Origin: Acidimicrobiales bacterium
Lineage (GTDB): Bacteria > Actinomycetota > Acidimicrobiia > Acidimicrobiales > Aldehydirespiratoraceae
Assembly (NCBI GenBank): GCA_029263215.1
Contig: JAJCXY010000041.1
Location: 124,001 to 188,000 of the forward strand
Length of the DNA stretch: 64,000 nucleotides
Reading direction: 5' to 3'
Part shown: piece by piece, positions 8,781 to 18,800 of the stretch
Numbering within the stretch: the first letter of the stretch is position 1
Layout of the letters: the number at the start of each line of letters is the position of its first letter
Program-made: the position numbers and the translations under genes
Notes under the pieces: model-generated
What the model saw: only the letters and a program-made list of their open reading frames with translations
Databases searched by the model: none
What the model was told of the DNA's origin: nothing

Positions 8781-9944
8781 GTGCAGCGCGCTCCCTTCCT
8801 CACCGACCGTCTCCAGGGATTCGGCACCACGATCTTTGCCGAGATGTCAGCACTCGCCGAACGCACCCAGGCTGTCAATCTGGGGCAGGGGTTTCCCGAC
8901 ACAGATGGCCCGGCCGAGGTGTCCGAGGCCGCTATCCAGGCGATCCGAGATGGCCACAACCAGTACCCACCGGGTCCGGGGATCCCGTCGCTGAGAGCCG
9001 CGGTTGCGGAGCACCGCGCCCGCTTCCGAGGCCAGCACTACGACCCTGATTCCGAGGTGCTCATCACCGCCGGTGCCACCGAAGCGATCGCCGCGGCCCT
9101 GCTGGCGCTGACCGGCCCCGGCGACGAGGTGGTCACTTTCGAGCCCTACTACGATTCCTACGCGGCCGGCATCGCCATGAGCGGGGCCCAGCGCAAGGTC
9201 GTCACCCTCCGAGCCCCCGACTTCACCTTCGACATCGAGCAGTTCGCCGCCGCTTTCACGCCCCGCACCAAGGTGCTCCTGCTCAACACGCCCCACAACC
9301 CCACCGGCAAGGTGTTCAGCCGCGAAGAGCTCACTGAGATCGCCCGCATCTGCATCGAACGCGAGGTGATCGTGGTCACCGACGAGGTCTATGAGCACCT
9401 GGTATTCGACGGCGAGCACATTCCGATCGCGACTCTGCCGGGAATGGCCGAGCGCACTGTCACCGTGTCGTCGGCGGGGAAGATCTTCTCTTTCACCGGC
9501 TGGAAGATCGGTTGGGCCTGTGGGCCGGCGCCCCTCGTCGCCGCGGTCCGTACCGCCAAACAGTTCCTGACCTTCGTGAGCGGTGGGCCGTTTCAGCACG
9601 CGGTTGCCGTTGGGCTCCGTCTCGGCGACGATTTCTTCGGCGCCTACACTGCCGAGCTGAGGGCGAAACGCGACCGTCTCTGCTCAGGGCTCGCCGAGGC
9701 GGGCTTCGATGTGCTCACCCCCCAGGGTACCTACTTCGCGACCTGCGACATAACCCCGGTGGGCGGCACCGATGGTGTCGAGTTCTGTCTGGCCCTACCG
9801 GAACGCTGTGGGGTGGTTGCTGTGCCCTCCCAGGTCTTCTACGACAACTTGGCCGAGGGTTCACGCCTGATCCGCTTCGCCTTCTGCAAGCGCGATGAGG
9901 TGCTCGACGAGGCGGCGCGTCGACTCCGCACCCTGGGAGCATGA
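8781..9944 (+). CDS. PLP-dependent aminotransferase class I/II (methionine/glutamine/kynurenine aminotransferase-like)
   Basis: NLGQGFPDTDGP, NTPHNPTGKVF, SSAGKIFSFTGWKIGW; GTG start VQRAPFLTDRL. Confidence 0.88.
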   Translation: MQRAPFLTDRLQGFGTTIFAEMSALAERTQAVNLGQGFPDTDGPAEVSEAAIQAIRDGHNQYPPGPGIPSLRAAVAEHRARFRGQHYDPDSEVLITAGATEAIAAALLALTGPGDEVVTFEPYYDSYAAGIAMSGAQRKVVTLRAPDFTFDIEQFAAAFTPRTKVLLLNTPHNPTGKVFSREELTEIARICIEREVIVVTDEVYEHLVFDGEHIPIATLPGMAERTVTVSSAGKIFSFTGWKIGWACGPAPLVAAVRTAKQFLTFVSGGPFQHAVAVGLRLGDDFFGAYTAELRAKRDRLCSGLAEAGFDVLTPQGTYFATCDITPVGGTDGVEFCLALPERCGVVAVPSQVFYDNLAEGSRLIRFAFCKRDEVLDEAARRLRTLGA

Positions 9945-9948
9945 GCTG

Positions 9949-10707
9949 ATGATCCGCGTCGCAGCCATCCAGCACGACATCGTCTGGGAGAATCCGCAGG
10001 CGAACTTCGACCGGCTCCGCCCGACGATCGAGAAGGCGGCCGGATCAGACGCCGATCTCGTTGTGCTCTCCGAGATGTGGTCGACCGGATTCTCCATGAA
10101 GGCCGAGACGATCGCCGAGGCGCCCGATGGCGCGACGGCGGGGTTCATGCATGAGATGGCTGCCGCCACGGGAGCTTGGGTCGCCGGTTCGTTCCCCGAA
10201 CGGACCGAGGGGCGGCCCCTGCCCACCAACCGACTCCTGCTGGCCGGCCCGGCCGGACAGGATCACCGCTACTCGAAAGTTCGACCCTTCTCCTACGCCG
10301 GTGAACATGAGCACTACTCGGCCGGCGAGAGCATCATCACGGTGGAGATCGGCGGGGTACGGATCACTCCGTTCGTCTGTTACGACCTCCGGTTCGCCGA
10401 TCTGTTCTGGGATGTCGCGGCCGATACCGACTGTTTCCTGGTTCCCGCCAACTGGCCCGCGGCCCGGCGCGAGCACTGGAGCACCCTGCTCAGGGCGCGC
10501 GCCATCGAGAACCAGGCCTACGTGGTGGGTGTCAACCGGGTGGGCAGCGGTGATGGTCTCGACTACAGCGGGGACACTCGGATCATCGACCCCTTGGGAG
10601 AGGTCGTGGCCGCGCCAGCCGGCGAGGAAGCGGTGGTGATCGGCGACATCGACCCCACCCATGTGGCCGATGTGAGAGCCAGTTTCCCGTTCATGCAGGA
10701 TCGCTGA
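9949..10707 (+). CDS. Carbon-nitrogen hydrolase, omega-amidase (YafV/Nit2-like)
   Basis: Glu-Lys-Cys regions LSEMWSTGF, YSKVRPFSYAGE, TPFVCYDLRFADLFW; the next gene after the aminotransferase. Confidence 0.85.
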   Translation: MIRVAAIQHDIVWENPQANFDRLRPTIEKAAGSDADLVVLSEMWSTGFSMKAETIAEAPDGATAGFMHEMAAATGAWVAGSFPERTEGRPLPTNRLLLAGPAGQDHRYSKVRPFSYAGEHEHYSAGESIITVEIGGVRITPFVCYDLRFADLFWDVAADTDCFLVPANWPAARREHWSTLLRARAIENQAYVVGVNRVGSGDGLDYSGDTRIIDPLGEVVAAPAGEEAVVIGDIDPTHVADVRASFPFMQDR

Positions 10708-12472
10708 TCGCGTCGTCGACACCCACACCGCGCGTCCAGGCCTCGTGCAGCGTGCTGTAGGCGCCGCCCCGCGTGAGGAGCTCGTGGTGGTGTCCCTGCT
10801 CGGCCAGTCGCCCGTGCTCGAACACCAGAACGACGTCGGCCCGCTCGGCGGTGGACAGCCGATGAGCGACGGTGACGGTGGTGCGCCCCTGCTGGATGTG
10901 ATCGAGAGCGTCGCTCATGGCGCGTTCGGTGGACGGGTCGAGTGAGGAAGTGGCTTCATCGAGCACCAGCAGCCCCGGATCGGCCAAGGCGGCCCGGATG
11001 ATCGCCACCAGCTGGCGTTCTCCCACCGACAGGCCTTCACCGCTGGTGCCGATCTCGGTGTCGAGTCCGGCCGGCAGCTTGTCGACCCAGCCGCCGAGCC
11101 CCAGCTCATCGACCGCCTCGCTCGCCTCCGCGGCGGTGGCCCCGGCCCGACCCTTGAGCACGTTGTCGAGAACAGTGGTTGCGAACAGGAAGCCGTCCTG
11201 GGGCACCATCCGCACCGCCGTTCGACGATCCGTGCCCGACATGTCTCTCAGGTCGACCCCACCCAGCCGCACCGCACCCTGCTCGGGGTCGGCGAGCCGG
11301 CACAACAGGCGGGCCAGGGTGGTCTTGCCGGAGCCGGTGGCTCCCACGATCGCGACTGACGTGCCGGCAGGGATCTCCACCGACACATCGTGCAGCACCC
11401 GATGTTCGTCGTAGCTGAACGAGAGACCGTCGATGCTCACCGGCAGGGCACCGCGGGGCACCGGCTTGGACTCGACGGGCTCGGGGATGGTCTGGGGTCG
11501 CGATGCGAGATCGACCGCTCGTTCCCAACCGGCCAATGCCAAAGCGGTGTCGTCCATCACCTCGGTGAGCTCGGCCGCGGGGACCAGGATCAGCTGCACC
11601 AGGAACAGCACCGCCACGGTTGTGCCGAACCCGGGCCCATCGATGGGACCGAGCCACACCACTGTGAGGACCACCGCGGCAATGGCCAGGGTGCCGAACA
11701 CATCCGAGACCGTGAAGAGAATCGAGCCGAGACGATTGGCCCCGAGCTGAGACTCATAGGAGCGGTGGATGTCGCGATCGAGCTCTGCGATGGCGGTCTC
11801 CTGCTGGCCGAACGAACGGATCACTTCTGCTCCGGCGATCATCTCGGTGGTGTCGGCGAGCAGGTCGCCGGTGCGGGCCCGCACCATCGCGTATCTGGTC
11901 TGCTGGCGGCGTTGGATAGCCCGCAGGATCGGCAGCATCGCGAGCAGGGTGACCGAAGCGACCGCCGCCAACTCCCACGAGTAGATGAACATGGTGATGA
12001 TCGCGGTGATGGCGATGCTCGAGTTGACCAGCCAGGCGTAAGCCCCCCAGTCGAGGAAGCGGGTGAGGGTTTCGAGGTCGCCGGTGGTGCGGGACACGAG
12101 ATCGCCCTGGCGTTCCTCGGCCTGCTCCGCCAGGGTGAGATCCACCGCCCGCCGCAACACAGCCACCCTCAACCGAGACATCGCTCGCTCCGCCACGCGC
12201 ACCATCATCAGCTGGGTGATCAGCGACAGCACGCTCACGCCCACCACGGCCAGGGCGGTGAACGTGGCCAGTCGGGCGAGCACGCCTGAGTCGACTCCCG
12301 AGTCGGCGAGTAGCCCCTCGTCGATGATGCGCTGGAAGAGGATCGGCACCGCGATCCGCCCCAGCCCCAAGAGGATCCCCGCGGCGATCATCGAACCGAT
12401 GACGCTGCGGAACTCAGGAGTGAACTCGAGACCGCGTCGCACGATCGCCATGGCGGAGCGTTCGCCGGTCAT
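10691..12472 (-). CDS. ABC exporter, fused TMD-NBD (subunit A)
   Basis: Walker A GATGSGKTT, signature LSVGERQ, Walker B LLVLDEATSSLD. Confidence 0.93.
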   Translation of the reverse strand: MTGERSAMAIVRRGLEFTPEFRSVIGSMIAAGILLGLGRIAVPILFQRIIDEGLLADSGVDSGVLARLATFTALAVVGVSVLSLITQLMMVRVAERAMSRLRVAVLRRAVDLTLAEQAEERQGDLVSRTTGDLETLTRFLDWGAYAWLVNSSIAITAIITMFIYSWELAAVASVTLLAMLPILRAIQRRQQTRYAMVRARTGDLLADTTEMIAGAEVIRSFGQQETAIAELDRDIHRSYESQLGANRLGSILFTVSDVFGTLAIAAVVLTVVWLGPIDGPGFGTTVAVLFLVQLILVPAAELTEVMDDTALALAGWERAVDLASRPQTIPEPVESKPVPRGALPVSIDGLSFSYDEHRVLHDVSVEIPAGTSVAIVGATGSGKTTLARLLCRLADPEQGAVRLGGVDLRDMSGTDRRTAVRMVPQDGFLFATTVLDNVLKGRAGATAAEASEAVDELGLGGWVDKLPAGLDTEIGTSGEGLSVGERQLVAIIRAALADPGLLVLDEATSSLDPSTERAMSDALDHIQQGRTTVTVAHRLSTAERADVVLVFEHGRLAEQGHHHELLTRGGAYSTLHEAWTRGVGVDDAISDPA

Positions 12473-14217
12473 CGGGCCACCTCTTCGGCCCGATACGCCT
12501 CCACCAGGCGGCGATACTCGCCGTGGTGGAGAAGCTCCTCGTGGGTGCCGATTGCTTCGATTCTTCCGCCGCTCATCAGCGCCACCCGATCAGCAGCACC
12601 CATGGCCGCCACGCGATGAGTGACCATCACGACCGTGGTGGGGAGTTCCGCCAGCCGAGCCAGGATCTGCTCCTCGAGCACCGGGTCGACGGCGGAGGTG
12701 GCGTCGTCGAGCAGGATCAGACCGGGCCGACCGGCAAGAGCGCGGGCCAGCGCGATGCGCTGCCGTTGGCCGCCGGAAAGGGTCACACCGCGCTCGCCTA
12801 CGACGGCGTCGAAGCCGGCCGGCAACTCGGTCTCGAGATCCTCGGCCCCGGCGATATGAAGGGCATCTATGAGTTCGGAGTCGTCGCGGCCGCGCCCGAA
12901 ATCGGTGTTGCCCTTGATGGTGCCGGTGTAGAGGACGGCCTGCTGGGACGCGAGGGTGACTCGGCGTCGCAACTCGTCGTCGGCGATGTCGTCGCTCGCG
13001 ACTCCACCGATCGACACCTCCCCTTCGTCGACCGGCCTCAGGCGGGCCAACACCTCCACGACGGTGGACTTTCCGCTGGCTGTGGAGCCCACGATCGCGA
13101 GGGTCTCGCCGGCTCGGATATCGAGGTGGAGATCGCTTATCCGGCTGCGATCCGCAGGGCCCACCCGCACGGCGCTCAGGCTGGCACCCAGCGGCCCGGC
13201 GGGGAGAAGGGCGCGGCCACTGGTGGTGCGCAGCGGATCATCGGGTTCGGCACGCACCGTGTCGACCCTGCGCCGGCCCACGACAGATACGGGCAGGTCG
13301 GTGAGGAAGAAGCCGATCACCTGCATGGGGAAGGCGAGAACTCCGAACAGGGCCACGGCCTCCACCAGGCCTCCCGGTTCGAGTGCACCCACGTTGACAC
13401 GTTGGGTGCCGACCACCACGATCAGCACCATCGCCACCTGGGGCACGAAGGAGAAGGTGTTGTCGATTGCAAGATGGATCGACTGGAGTCGCACCCGCCG
13501 CGCCCGATGTTCGTTTACCACACCGGCGAAGCGTTCGAGTTCGGCGTCTTCTCGGCCGAGCGTCTTGATCACCTGGCTACCCGCCACGATCTCGCTGGCT
13601 GCCGCCGTGACGGCGGCGTTGGCGGTGCGTTCGGCCTCGGTGGGTGCCTCCAGCAGGGAAGCGGTGGCCCAGCTGAGGATCAACACGATCGGGAGAACAC
13701 CGATGGTTGCCAGCATCAGAGGCACGTCGAGCAGGGCGAGGCTCACCACCGCGAAGCCGAGCATGCTCAGCACGCCGATGGTGAACGGTAGGGGATGCAC
13801 CACTTCGATCGCCGCGTCGGTATCGGCATCGAGATGGGCGAGGAGTTCTCCGGGGGGCCGCGACCGCACCCGGTCGAGCGACATGTCGACGATCCTGCGC
13901 GCGACATCTTGCTGGAGGTCGCGCTTGACCCGCGCCGCGGTCATCCCAGCGAAGTATCGGCGAACGATCACGCCGGCCGAGCGCAACACCATCACACCTA
14001 CGAGAAGACCAACCGCAGCCCACTCGCGCGGATCGCCGCCCTCGAACAGGGGCACGAGGACCTGATCAGTCGCCCAACCCAGAGCCAAGGCCGCCCCTAC
14101 CGATCCGGCCGCGTATACCACCGACCCGGTGACGGCAGTCCAGAGTGGAAGGGGATGGGCGCGGGCGTAGCTCCGGACCAGGCGAAAGCCTTCGGCGATG
14201 GGGGCGCGGCGATTCAC
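12469..14217 (-). CDS. ABC exporter, fused TMD-NBD (subunit B)
   Basis: Walker A GSTASGKST, LSGGQRQRIALARAL, Walker B LILLDDATSAVDP; overlaps the downstream ABC gene by 4 bp. Confidence 0.93.
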   Translation of the reverse strand: MNRRAPIAEGFRLVRSYARAHPLPLWTAVTGSVVYAAGSVGAALALGWATDQVLVPLFEGGDPREWAAVGLLVGVMVLRSAGVIVRRYFAGMTAARVKRDLQQDVARRIVDMSLDRVRSRPPGELLAHLDADTDAAIEVVHPLPFTIGVLSMLGFAVVSLALLDVPLMLATIGVLPIVLILSWATASLLEAPTEAERTANAAVTAAASEIVAGSQVIKTLGREDAELERFAGVVNEHRARRVRLQSIHLAIDNTFSFVPQVAMVLIVVVGTQRVNVGALEPGGLVEAVALFGVLAFPMQVIGFFLTDLPVSVVGRRRVDTVRAEPDDPLRTTSGRALLPAGPLGASLSAVRVGPADRSRISDLHLDIRAGETLAIVGSTASGKSTVVEVLARLRPVDEGEVSIGGVASDDIADDELRRRVTLASQQAVLYTGTIKGNTDFGRGRDDSELIDALHIAGAEDLETELPAGFDAVVGERGVTLSGGQRQRIALARALAGRPGLILLDDATSAVDPVLEEQILARLAELPTTVVMVTHRVAAMGAADRVALMSGGRIEAIGTHEELLHHGEYRRLVEAYRAEEVAR

Positions 14218-14245
14218 CCGGTGACCCTAGACCTTCAGCAGGTGT

Positions 14246-14275
14246 GGGCCACCGGCATTTTCCGGGGCGTGGCCC
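14246..14275 (-). terminator. Hairpin terminator downstream of the 14300..21873 operon
   Basis: GGGCCACCGG-catttt-CCGG-ggc-GTGGCCC inverted repeat in the gap between 14217 and 14300. Confidence 0.5.
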
Positions 14276-14299
14276 CTTGCCGACCTCTTCTGATCGGGG

Positions 14300-15811
14300 T
14301 CAGGAGACGATGGCCAGTTCGACTCCCAGCTCCCGCTGGAACTCTGAATGGCCGGCGAGGCTCCACGAAACACCGCCTGCGCCGGTGGGACCCAGCCGCA
14401 GGACTCCCGGGCCGGCGCTGAGGAAGTGCCGACGGCTCAGCGATCGGGCATGGGTGTGATGGTGGGTGAATCGCCACCAACGCATCGCCACTCCAAATCC
14501 GCTGGTGAGGAACTCGAGGTAGGGCTCCGGGTGGACGGTGGTGGAATCGAGCCGCACGAAGCCGCGGTCGGCCAGCGTGGCCAGCCCCGTTCTCATCATG
14601 TCGGGTGATGGGTCGACGTCCACGAGTTCGCGAACCCGATCGCGCAGGCTCCGGGCGCCGGAGCTGCAGGCGTGGTGGATCACCGCCTCCAGGGGGAGGG
14701 CGGTGGTCGGCACCTCGAGATTCGCAGCGGTGTGGATCACATCGAGCAGGGCGGCCAGCGCCAACGATGCGCCCGCGTCGAGGTCGTGTTGGAAGGGGGC
14801 GCTCTCGACCATCCGTTCGGGCGGGAACGCGGTCAGGCACTCGGCTGTCGCTGCGAGGGCGGCCTCGACGGGGTCGGACTGGTCGGGTCGGCCCGGGTCG
14901 ATGGCGACCCGGCCCTCGGTGGAGGTATTGCCCGTCGTGAGCTCGATATGAAGGGTCGATCGGCCCGCGGTGGGGGCGGGGCGGGCATCTGAGCGTACGA
15001 CCGCGATGTCGGCTCCGAGTACGCCCAGCGTGCCGGGACGAGACACGCCCTCAGCTCGGGGAAGCGGCGAGGCGGAGATCTCGAGACTCATGGCCGGGGC
15101 CGGCACCGGCTCGGCGTCGGCGAACCCCAGCGCCGCGATCGCCGCGAAAGCGAAAGTGTCGGCGCCGCTAGCGGGGGCGGAAGTCGCCGTGGCGAGGCGT
15201 TCGACGAACCGTTCGGCGAGCTCTGGCCGGTAGCCGCCTTCGATCGCAGCACCGCGGTCGTCGATGGAATCCATGAGTTCCCAGAAGGAGAACTGGGACG
15301 GGCCGTCGATCGCCAGCTCCTCGAGGAGGAGCAGGGCGTCTCCGTGGCGGCCGGCGTCGGCCAGAGCCCGGGAGGTGAGGATCCACAGCATCGGAACGAT
15401 TCGACCCTGCTCGGAGTTGAGCACCACGGCCCGGGTGAGCTGGGCGAGGCCGTCGAATCGGCGCCCCGACATCCACAGCGCAGAGCCGTACGAGGCCCGG
15501 ATTCCGGTGTCGTCGGGGGCGTGGGTAACTGCGATTCGCAAGAGCTCCGACGCACGAGTGTGCTGCTCATCTTCGGAGGCCGCGTTGGCCGCCGCTAGGG
15601 CTAGAGCGGCAGCGCATCGCCGCAAGGCCGGCACCGTCGGATCGGCGGTGTCTGCGCCGGTGATATGACTGTGGAGGTCGATGGCCAGGGCGACGAGATC
15701 GACCTGGCCCCCCTCGAGGGTGTCGGCCGTCGAGTCCGACACCGGTAGCGGGATCGGCGCCATGTCGAGCTGTTCGGCCAGGGCCTCGGTGGGTTGGATC
15801 CAGCGGGTCAT
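14300..15811 (-). CDS. Hypothetical 503-aa protein with helical TPR-like region and possible small winged-helix-like segment
   Basis: Overlaps the 2021-aa ORF by 4 bp (translational coupling); segments such as ELLRIAVTHAPDDTGIRASYGSALWMSGRRFDGLAQLTRAVVL look TPR-like. Confidence 0.75.
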   Translation of the reverse strand: MTRWIQPTEALAEQLDMAPIPLPVSDSTADTLEGGQVDLVALAIDLHSHITGADTADPTVPALRRCAAALALAAANAASEDEQHTRASELLRIAVTHAPDDTGIRASYGSALWMSGRRFDGLAQLTRAVVLNSEQGRIVPMLWILTSRALADAGRHGDALLLLEELAIDGPSQFSFWELMDSIDDRGAAIEGGYRPELAERFVERLATATSAPASGADTFAFAAIAALGFADAEPVPAPAMSLEISASPLPRAEGVSRPGTLGVLGADIAVVRSDARPAPTAGRSTLHIELTTGNTSTEGRVAIDPGRPDQSDPVEAALAATAECLTAFPPERMVESAPFQHDLDAGASLALAALLDVIHTAANLEVPTTALPLEAVIHHACSSGARSLRDRVRELVDVDPSPDMMRTGLATLADRGFVRLDSTTVHPEPYLEFLTSGFGVAMRWWRFTHHHTHARSLSRRHFLSAGPGVLRLGPTGAGGVSWSLAGHSEFQRELGVELAIVS

Positions 15812-18800
15812 GTCGGGAACACCGGCCGATACGAGGACATCATCTGTTGGAGGCTCGATACATACTCGGCTTCGGTCATTCCCAGCTGGGTCAGCACGGC
15901 CTGGGTGGCGCGGGGATTGGCCCTCATGGTGCGGGCCGCGTCGACCAGTTGCTGGTTGGGCAGGGGCTGACCGATGCGCCCCGCGACATAGGACGCCCGA
16001 TCGACGGCTTTTGAGACCGACTTGGAGTCGTTGTAATGGCTCATGGCGGCTTGTTGTTGGCCGAACAGCCCCTCCATCTCCGCTGCCCCGATCCTGGTCG
16101 GGTCGGCGGCGGCGTCAAGCCCTGCGAAAGTGCGATCGGCACCCCATGTGGTGTCGATGTCGGCCGCGTTTGCCAAAGGAGTGTCGAGACCCTGGCTGCG
16201 CTCGAGGCTCTGAAGCTCGCTGTCCCAAGCGCGCAGATCCATCTGACCCAGCTCGTTACGATCGATGATCGCCTGACCCGAAGTGGTGTAGCCGCCGGCG
16301 TCGCCGGCCCGATCTCCGAAGGTGAACACCTCGGTGGAACCCTGAGCGGACTGCCGCGCCCGGGTGTACCCCATCGGATATGCATCGGCCTGACCCGCGC
16401 CGGCCCCGAAACCGCCATAAGACGCCATGTCCATATCGCCGCCGGTCAACCTCCGGGCCGCTGCTGCCGGATCATCAGCATCACCCAGCCTGGCCACCGC
16501 CTCGCCCAGAGAGATTCCTTCCTCACGGGCCAGGATCACCGCAGGATCGGTGGCAGAGTTGAGCCTCAGCTCAGCCGCCCTCTGGTGCAGCTCGGTGAGC
16601 CGGCCCTGCAAACGACGCTGGGTATCGGTATAGGACTCGCCCGCTCGTCTCGCCCCGTCGAGCTGTTCACGGGTGAAACTGGCGACGATGGTGCGGTCGG
16701 CGTCGGTCAACACCGAACGCCCGGCCCCGACCGAGCCGCTGTTGCCCATCATCACCTCATTGGGGCGAAAGCCGACCTCAGCCGCGAAATCATCGACCGC
16801 GTCGGTCACACCTTGACGGCTCGCCGCTCCGGTGAACTCATCGTGCATGTTGACCACGCTCTGAGCGAGTTCGTCGCTGACGTTGCCGGCCGCCTCGGCC
16901 CGGCCCATCCCCTGCATCCCGTCGCCCTGGAAGAGGGATCTGCGGGCGGCGTCGGCGGCATCCTCGGCTTCAGCCAAGGCATCCATGGCGCGGGCCGTGT
17001 CGGCAGAGTTACCGGTGGTGGCGGCGGCCCGCGCCGCGGCGCGGGCTTCCTCGACAGCTTCGGTGAGCCTCGTCGCCTCAGCCATCCGACCCGGTGCCGC
17101 TGCAGTCTCCGCAGTCCTCGCCGCCGCGGCAGCGGCGCGTTCGGCTTCGGCGGCGGCGTCCATGGCGCGGGCCGTGTCGGCGGAATTGCCGGACGCGGCA
17201 GCGGCGCGGGCTGCGGCCCTTGCGTCCTCGGCGGCTTCGGCGAGCCGGCCTGCTTCGGCCATCTCCGCCGCGCCGGTGGGCCCGATCACCCGCGCTGTGC
17301 TGGCGGCATCGCCCGTGGTGTCGAGTATCCGTGCCGTGCTCGCGGCATCGCCGGTGGCATCGAGCACCCGACTGGTATCGACCGCCTCGCCGGCCAGGTC
17401 CATCGCCCGCGATGCATCGACCAGTTCGTCGGCGTGGGCCAACACACCCGCACCAGCCAACGTCGCGCCGATGTCGAGTACCCCCATGGCCACCGATCCC
17501 AACCTCGCCCCCAGAGGTCGGTCGCCATCCATCGCGTCGTAGAGATCGCGGCCGGGTATGAACATCGCCGCGGTGTCGATCGGGTGCTGGACGAACTGGG
17601 TGCCCAGCGCCACCCCCACCCGCCCGGCGGTCGCCGCGCCCTGCTGGATGCTCTCCTGAGCGTCGCCGAAAGTGTTCCCGGCAAGCATGCCTGCGACGTC
17701 GTAGATGGTCTCCGCGGTACCTTCGCCGAGCACCCTCCAGTTCTCGGGGTCGGCGGCGGCTTGGACCACAACCCGGGTGGCATCGACCATGATGCCCGGA
17801 ATCTCGGTGGCGTCGTTCCATGATGCCTGAGCGGTCTCCGAGAAGATCTGGCCCCAGGTGTCCCTCAGCGTCTCCAGTCGCTGCTCGGCTTCGGCTGCCT
17901 CCAGCGCTCCCAATGCCCGCTCCCTCGCCTCCATCCGGGCGCCGAGCTCGTCCACTCGATCCCAGCCCTCCCGTATGTCTGCCATCAGGGCATCGTTCTC
18001 GGCGATGCTGCGCGTGCCGAGGTCGTCGAACCGCTCGGCGGCCGCGGCATCGCTCTCATGTTCGGCGACGATTCCCGCGTGGCGCGAGTCGCGAGCAGCG
18101 TTCGCCTCTCGGGCGGCGGCGATCCTCTCCTCGATCGTGGCGCGGTCGAGCATCTCGGTGCCGTCGGGGGTGTCCCACTCATAGCGGTCATCGGCATTGG
18201 GAATGAGCTGGTTGCCGTGCTCGTCGACAACCACGGCGGCCGGGTCGGGCGGTCCACGGGTGTCGATTCCGGCACCCTCCAGGGTGGAGCGCACCCTGCT
18301 CGCGCCGCCCTCGCGCCAGTTGGTGATCAGATCGCCGGCGGTGAGGCCGCTCTCGGCGAGAGTCGCCGCGGTGATCCCCATGGCCGCGATGAGACCGATC
18401 AGCCCGGCGGCGGCCGCCTCTCTGTTGGTCGGTGAGTCATCTTCCCCGGCTCCTGGCACCGATGCGGCACCCAGAGGGACGAGGCCGGGTGCGCCTCGCG
18501 TCCCGAGCACTGTGCCGAGGCTCCCGCCGCTCGAGCCCTGGTTGACCATCGCCGTCATCGACTGGATCATGGAGGCCACCTCGGGATCACCGGGCAGGCA
18601 GTGATGACAGCGGTACCGGAAGATTCCCGAAGGGAACACGCCTCGAACAGTGACGTTGGGCCCATCGGAGGAATCGAAGTCGTTGAGGATGTAGATCTGG
18701 CCCGTACCACCGGGAGCGACAACCTGATGGAATCCCACCCTCGCGCAATCGCCGTCGGGGGAGGGTAGAGGCACGCCGCTGCTGCCCTGCTCACAGACGA

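Noticed and set aside
12523-13791. 422-aa + strand ORF
   Set aside because: Antisense to ABC subunit B, which has full Walker and signature motifs
16036-17823. 595-aa + strand ORF
   Set aside because: High-GC antisense shadow of the 2021-aa gene; composition dominated by His/Gly/Arg and no domain motifs
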